Source: CAZUZD01 sp964624465 (GTDB taxonomy: Bacteria; Planctomycetota; Planctomycetia; Isosphaerales; Isosphaeraceae). Taken from it: a DNA stretch of 9,884 nucleotides. Shown one piece after another: positions 9,018-9,884 of this stretch. The stretch covers positions 1 through 9,884 of the forward strand of contig CAZUZD010000236.1 in the NCBI GenBank assembly GCA_964624465.1. Direction: 5' to 3'. Position 1 is the first letter of the stretch. Every line of letters begins with the position of its first letter. The position numbers and the translations under genes are program-made. The notes beneath the pieces are model-generated. The model did not search any database, had not been told where the DNA came from, and saw only the letters and a program-made list of their open reading frames with translations.

Positions 9018-9044
9018 GCGGCGGCGACCCCCCGGTCGCCCGCC
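9018..9044 (+). terminator. Stem-loop just after rpoB (candidate terminator)
   Basis: GGCGACC (9023-9029) pairs with GGTCGCC (9034-9040) around CCCC, and the stem extends with GGCG (9018-9021) and CGCC (9041-9044) past one bulged C (9022), 11 bp in all. It begins 24 nt after the rpoB stop and has no T-tract. With the promoter-like site 50 nt downstream it suggests rpoB and rpoC transcription may be partly separated. Confidence 0.45.
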
Positions 9045-9093
9045 GTCCGGTCCGGCTGGCGCCGGAATCCGATGGTGTCAAGCGGAATCTCCC

Positions 9094-9122
9094 TTGGAAC
9101 TGACCTTGCAATCGCGTAAGAT
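9094..9122 (+). promoter_or_regulatory. Promoter-like site in the rpoB-rpoC gap: sigma54-type -24/-12 (9095-9110), overlapping sigma70-type
   Basis: TGGAACTGACCTTGCA (9095-9110) matches the sigma54 pattern TGGCAC-N5-TTGCA at 10 of 11 specified bases, with GG (9096-9097) and GC (9108-9109) separated by the required 10 nt. The same bases can be read as a sigma70-type promoter: TTGGAA (9094-9099), 17-nt spacer, TAAGAT (9117-9122), each hexamer 4 of 6. The site sits in a patch (about 9066-9126) that is roughly half A+T, in sharp contrast to the flanks, as promoters in GC-rich genomes often are. Predicted transcription would start near 9120-9130 and lead into rpoC. The activator-binding site expected for sigma54 was not identified. 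Confidence 0.45.
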
Positions 9123-9394
9123 CGAAGGGTGCCGACTCGAACGGCTGCACAGTCCGGGGCCGATCGTGCCGCAACCGCGCCCACCTGTCGGGATCGCCCT
9201 GCGCCCTGCGGGCGGGACGACCGGCATGGGCCTGGCGGCGGCCGGTGGTGCCCGATCGGTCAGGAGGACCGCCTTGCCCGCGTCGCCGCGCCCGACCCGA
9301 CCCAGGTCCGGGGGCCGCAGCGACCGCGGGCGTTCGCCGTTGGCGGGGGGCCGCTCCGGCCCCCGTCCCGCCCGACCCGATCGCTGGCCCCCCT

Positions 9395-9413
9395 CGACCC
9401 GGTCGCCGGGTCG
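9395..9413 (+). repeat. 8-bp perfect hairpin in the rpoC leader
   Basis: CGACCCGG (9395-9402), three-base loop TCG, CCGGGTCG (9406-9413). No T-tract follows. It is the most perfect short stem in the second half of the spacer; role unknown. Confidence 0.35.
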
Positions 9414-9701
9414 CCCCGGCGCCCCGGGCGTCCGGACCCGATCCGGATCGCCCGCCGTCCCGCACCCGCGCTGACTTCCACCGCTGCCGCCGCCACCGAT
9501 TGACTTGACCTGCCGAGGCTGCCGCGTCCGACCGGCGCGGCGGTGTTCCCGCGACGGCGCGGGGGCGCCCCCGGGCCTCGACCCCGACCGATCCCCGGCC
9601 CGATCCCGTCGCCCGGCGACCCATCGGGCCCCGCTCGCCTTGCCCCCCGGCCCGGCCGGCGCCCGCGATACGACTCGACCCGACGGCCTTGCCTGCCTAC
9701 T

Positions 9702-9707
9702 GAGGAG
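9702..9707 (+). promoter_or_regulatory. Ribosome binding site deciding the rpoC GTG start
   Basis: GAGGAG ends 8 nt before GTG 9716 and 14 nt before ATG 9722, both in the rpoC frame. The spacing favours the GTG. Confidence 0.65.
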
Positions 9708-9715
9708 AACGTCCC

Positions 9716-9884
9716 GTGAGCATGGGCGAATCCGCTTACGATCGCATCAACGACTACGGTGCCGTGAAGATCGGGCTCGCCTCGCCCTACGACATCCGCT
9801 CCTGGTCGTTCGGCGAGGTCAAGAAGCCCGAGACGATCAACTACCGCACCTACCGGCCCGAGAAGGACGGCCTGTTCTGCGAGC
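9716..9884 (+). CDS. rpoC: DNA-directed RNA polymerase subunit beta', N-terminal fragment (continues past window)
   Basis: RpoC carries the catalytic magnesium-binding aspartates of RNA polymerase, but those lie outside this window. The first 56 codons are present: MSMGESAYDRINDYGAV, then IRSWSFGEVKKPETINYRTY (27-46) and RPEKDGLFCE (47-56), the near-universal start of beta'. Cys55 belongs to the segment that leads to the FGP motif; the N-terminal zinc-ribbon cysteines come after the window end. The chosen start is GTG 9716, with GAGGAG at 9702-9707; ATG 9722 would remove two residues and sits far from that site. It is separated from rpoB by 722 nt, much more than the tens to a couple of hundred nucleotides typical of rpoBC, with a promoter-like site in between. 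Confidence 0.96.
   Translation, partial: MSMGESAYDRINDYGAVKIGLASPYDIRSWSFGEVKKPETINYRTYRPEKDGLFCE

Larger units (their letters stand above)
9123..9715 (+). other. Long C-rich leader or spacer before rpoC
   Basis: These 593 nt contain no gene I can support. The + strand is markedly C-rich, with four copies of GACCCGA (9294-9300, 9374-9380, 9435-9441, 9677-9683), a 12-nt palindrome GGGGGCGCCCCC (9561-9572), and a hairpin CCCGCG (9548-9553) with CGCGGG (9558-9563). Open frames exist in several directions but encode Arg/Pro/Gly/Ala-rich low-complexity peptides. If transcribed from the site at 9094-9122 it would be an unusually long 5' leader for rpoC. C-rich untranslated RNA is the kind of sequence Rho can load on, but G is not scarce here, so that is only a possibility. 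Confidence 0.5.

Noticed and set aside
9274..9474. A 66-codon frame starting at TTG 9274 after a perfect AGGAGGA (9262-9268) in the rpoB-rpoC spacer
   Set aside because: The Shine-Dalgarno is the strongest in the window, but the peptide is almost only Arg, Pro, Gly and Ser, overlaps other equally open frames, and resembles no leader peptide. Worth a glance in ribosome profiling, not an annotated gene.
9500..9510. TTGACT and TTGACC overlapping, resembling sigma70 -35 boxes
   Set aside because: No -10-like hexamer lies 15-19 nt downstream; the sequence there is GCCGCGTCCGACC.

Overview
The window is a core information-processing gene cluster of a high-GC bacterium, read entirely on the + strand: the 3' end of tuf, then rpmG, tRNA-Trp(CCA), secE, nusG, rplK, rplA, rplJ, rplL, rpoB and the first 169 nt of rpoC. 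Every gene is recognised from conserved protein or RNA motifs. The very high GC content, the sequence after the RpoC start (YDRINDYG... followed by RSWSFGEVKKPETINYRTYR), the long acidic/proline-rich front of NusG and the extended SecE suggest a planctomycete, probably a high-GC lineage such as the Isosphaeraceae. The phylum call is moderately confident and the family call is a guess from memory of related proteins.

Layout. 1-148: EF-Tu C-terminus, then a very stable 61-nt stem-loop. 283-435: ribosomal protein L33 with three of four zinc-ligand cysteines, then a run of GC hairpins. 599-671: tRNA-Trp, with no encoded CCA. 898-2357: secE and nusG (Sec translocon subunit and transcription elongation factor). 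2467-4891: the L11, L1, L10 and L7/L12 genes that build the ribosomal L1 stalk and GTPase-associated stalk. 4892-5246: a 355-nt spacer full of inverted repeats. 5247-8993: rpoB. 8994-9715: an unusually long 722-nt spacer that holds a small AT-rich island with a sigma54-like -24/-12 element. 9716 onward: rpoC.

How the parts work together: EF-Tu, L11, L10-L12 and L33 are translation components, tRNA-Trp is a substrate, NusG couples RNA polymerase to the ribosome or to Rho, SecE anchors the Sec channel, and RpoB/RpoC are the catalytic polymerase subunits. Gene content and order are ordinary. The non-textbook material lies in the spacers. All but two of the gene-to-gene spacers longer than 100 nt open with a strong GC stem-loop within about 10-50 nt of the preceding stop codon, and none has a U-tract. 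The exceptions are the spacer after the tRNA and the short 16-nt rplA-rplJ junction. The rpoB-rpoC gap looks as if rpoC has its own promoter and a roughly 590-nt leader. I see no mobile element, CRISPR array, defence gene or unknown protein-coding gene, and I do not claim a novel system here.
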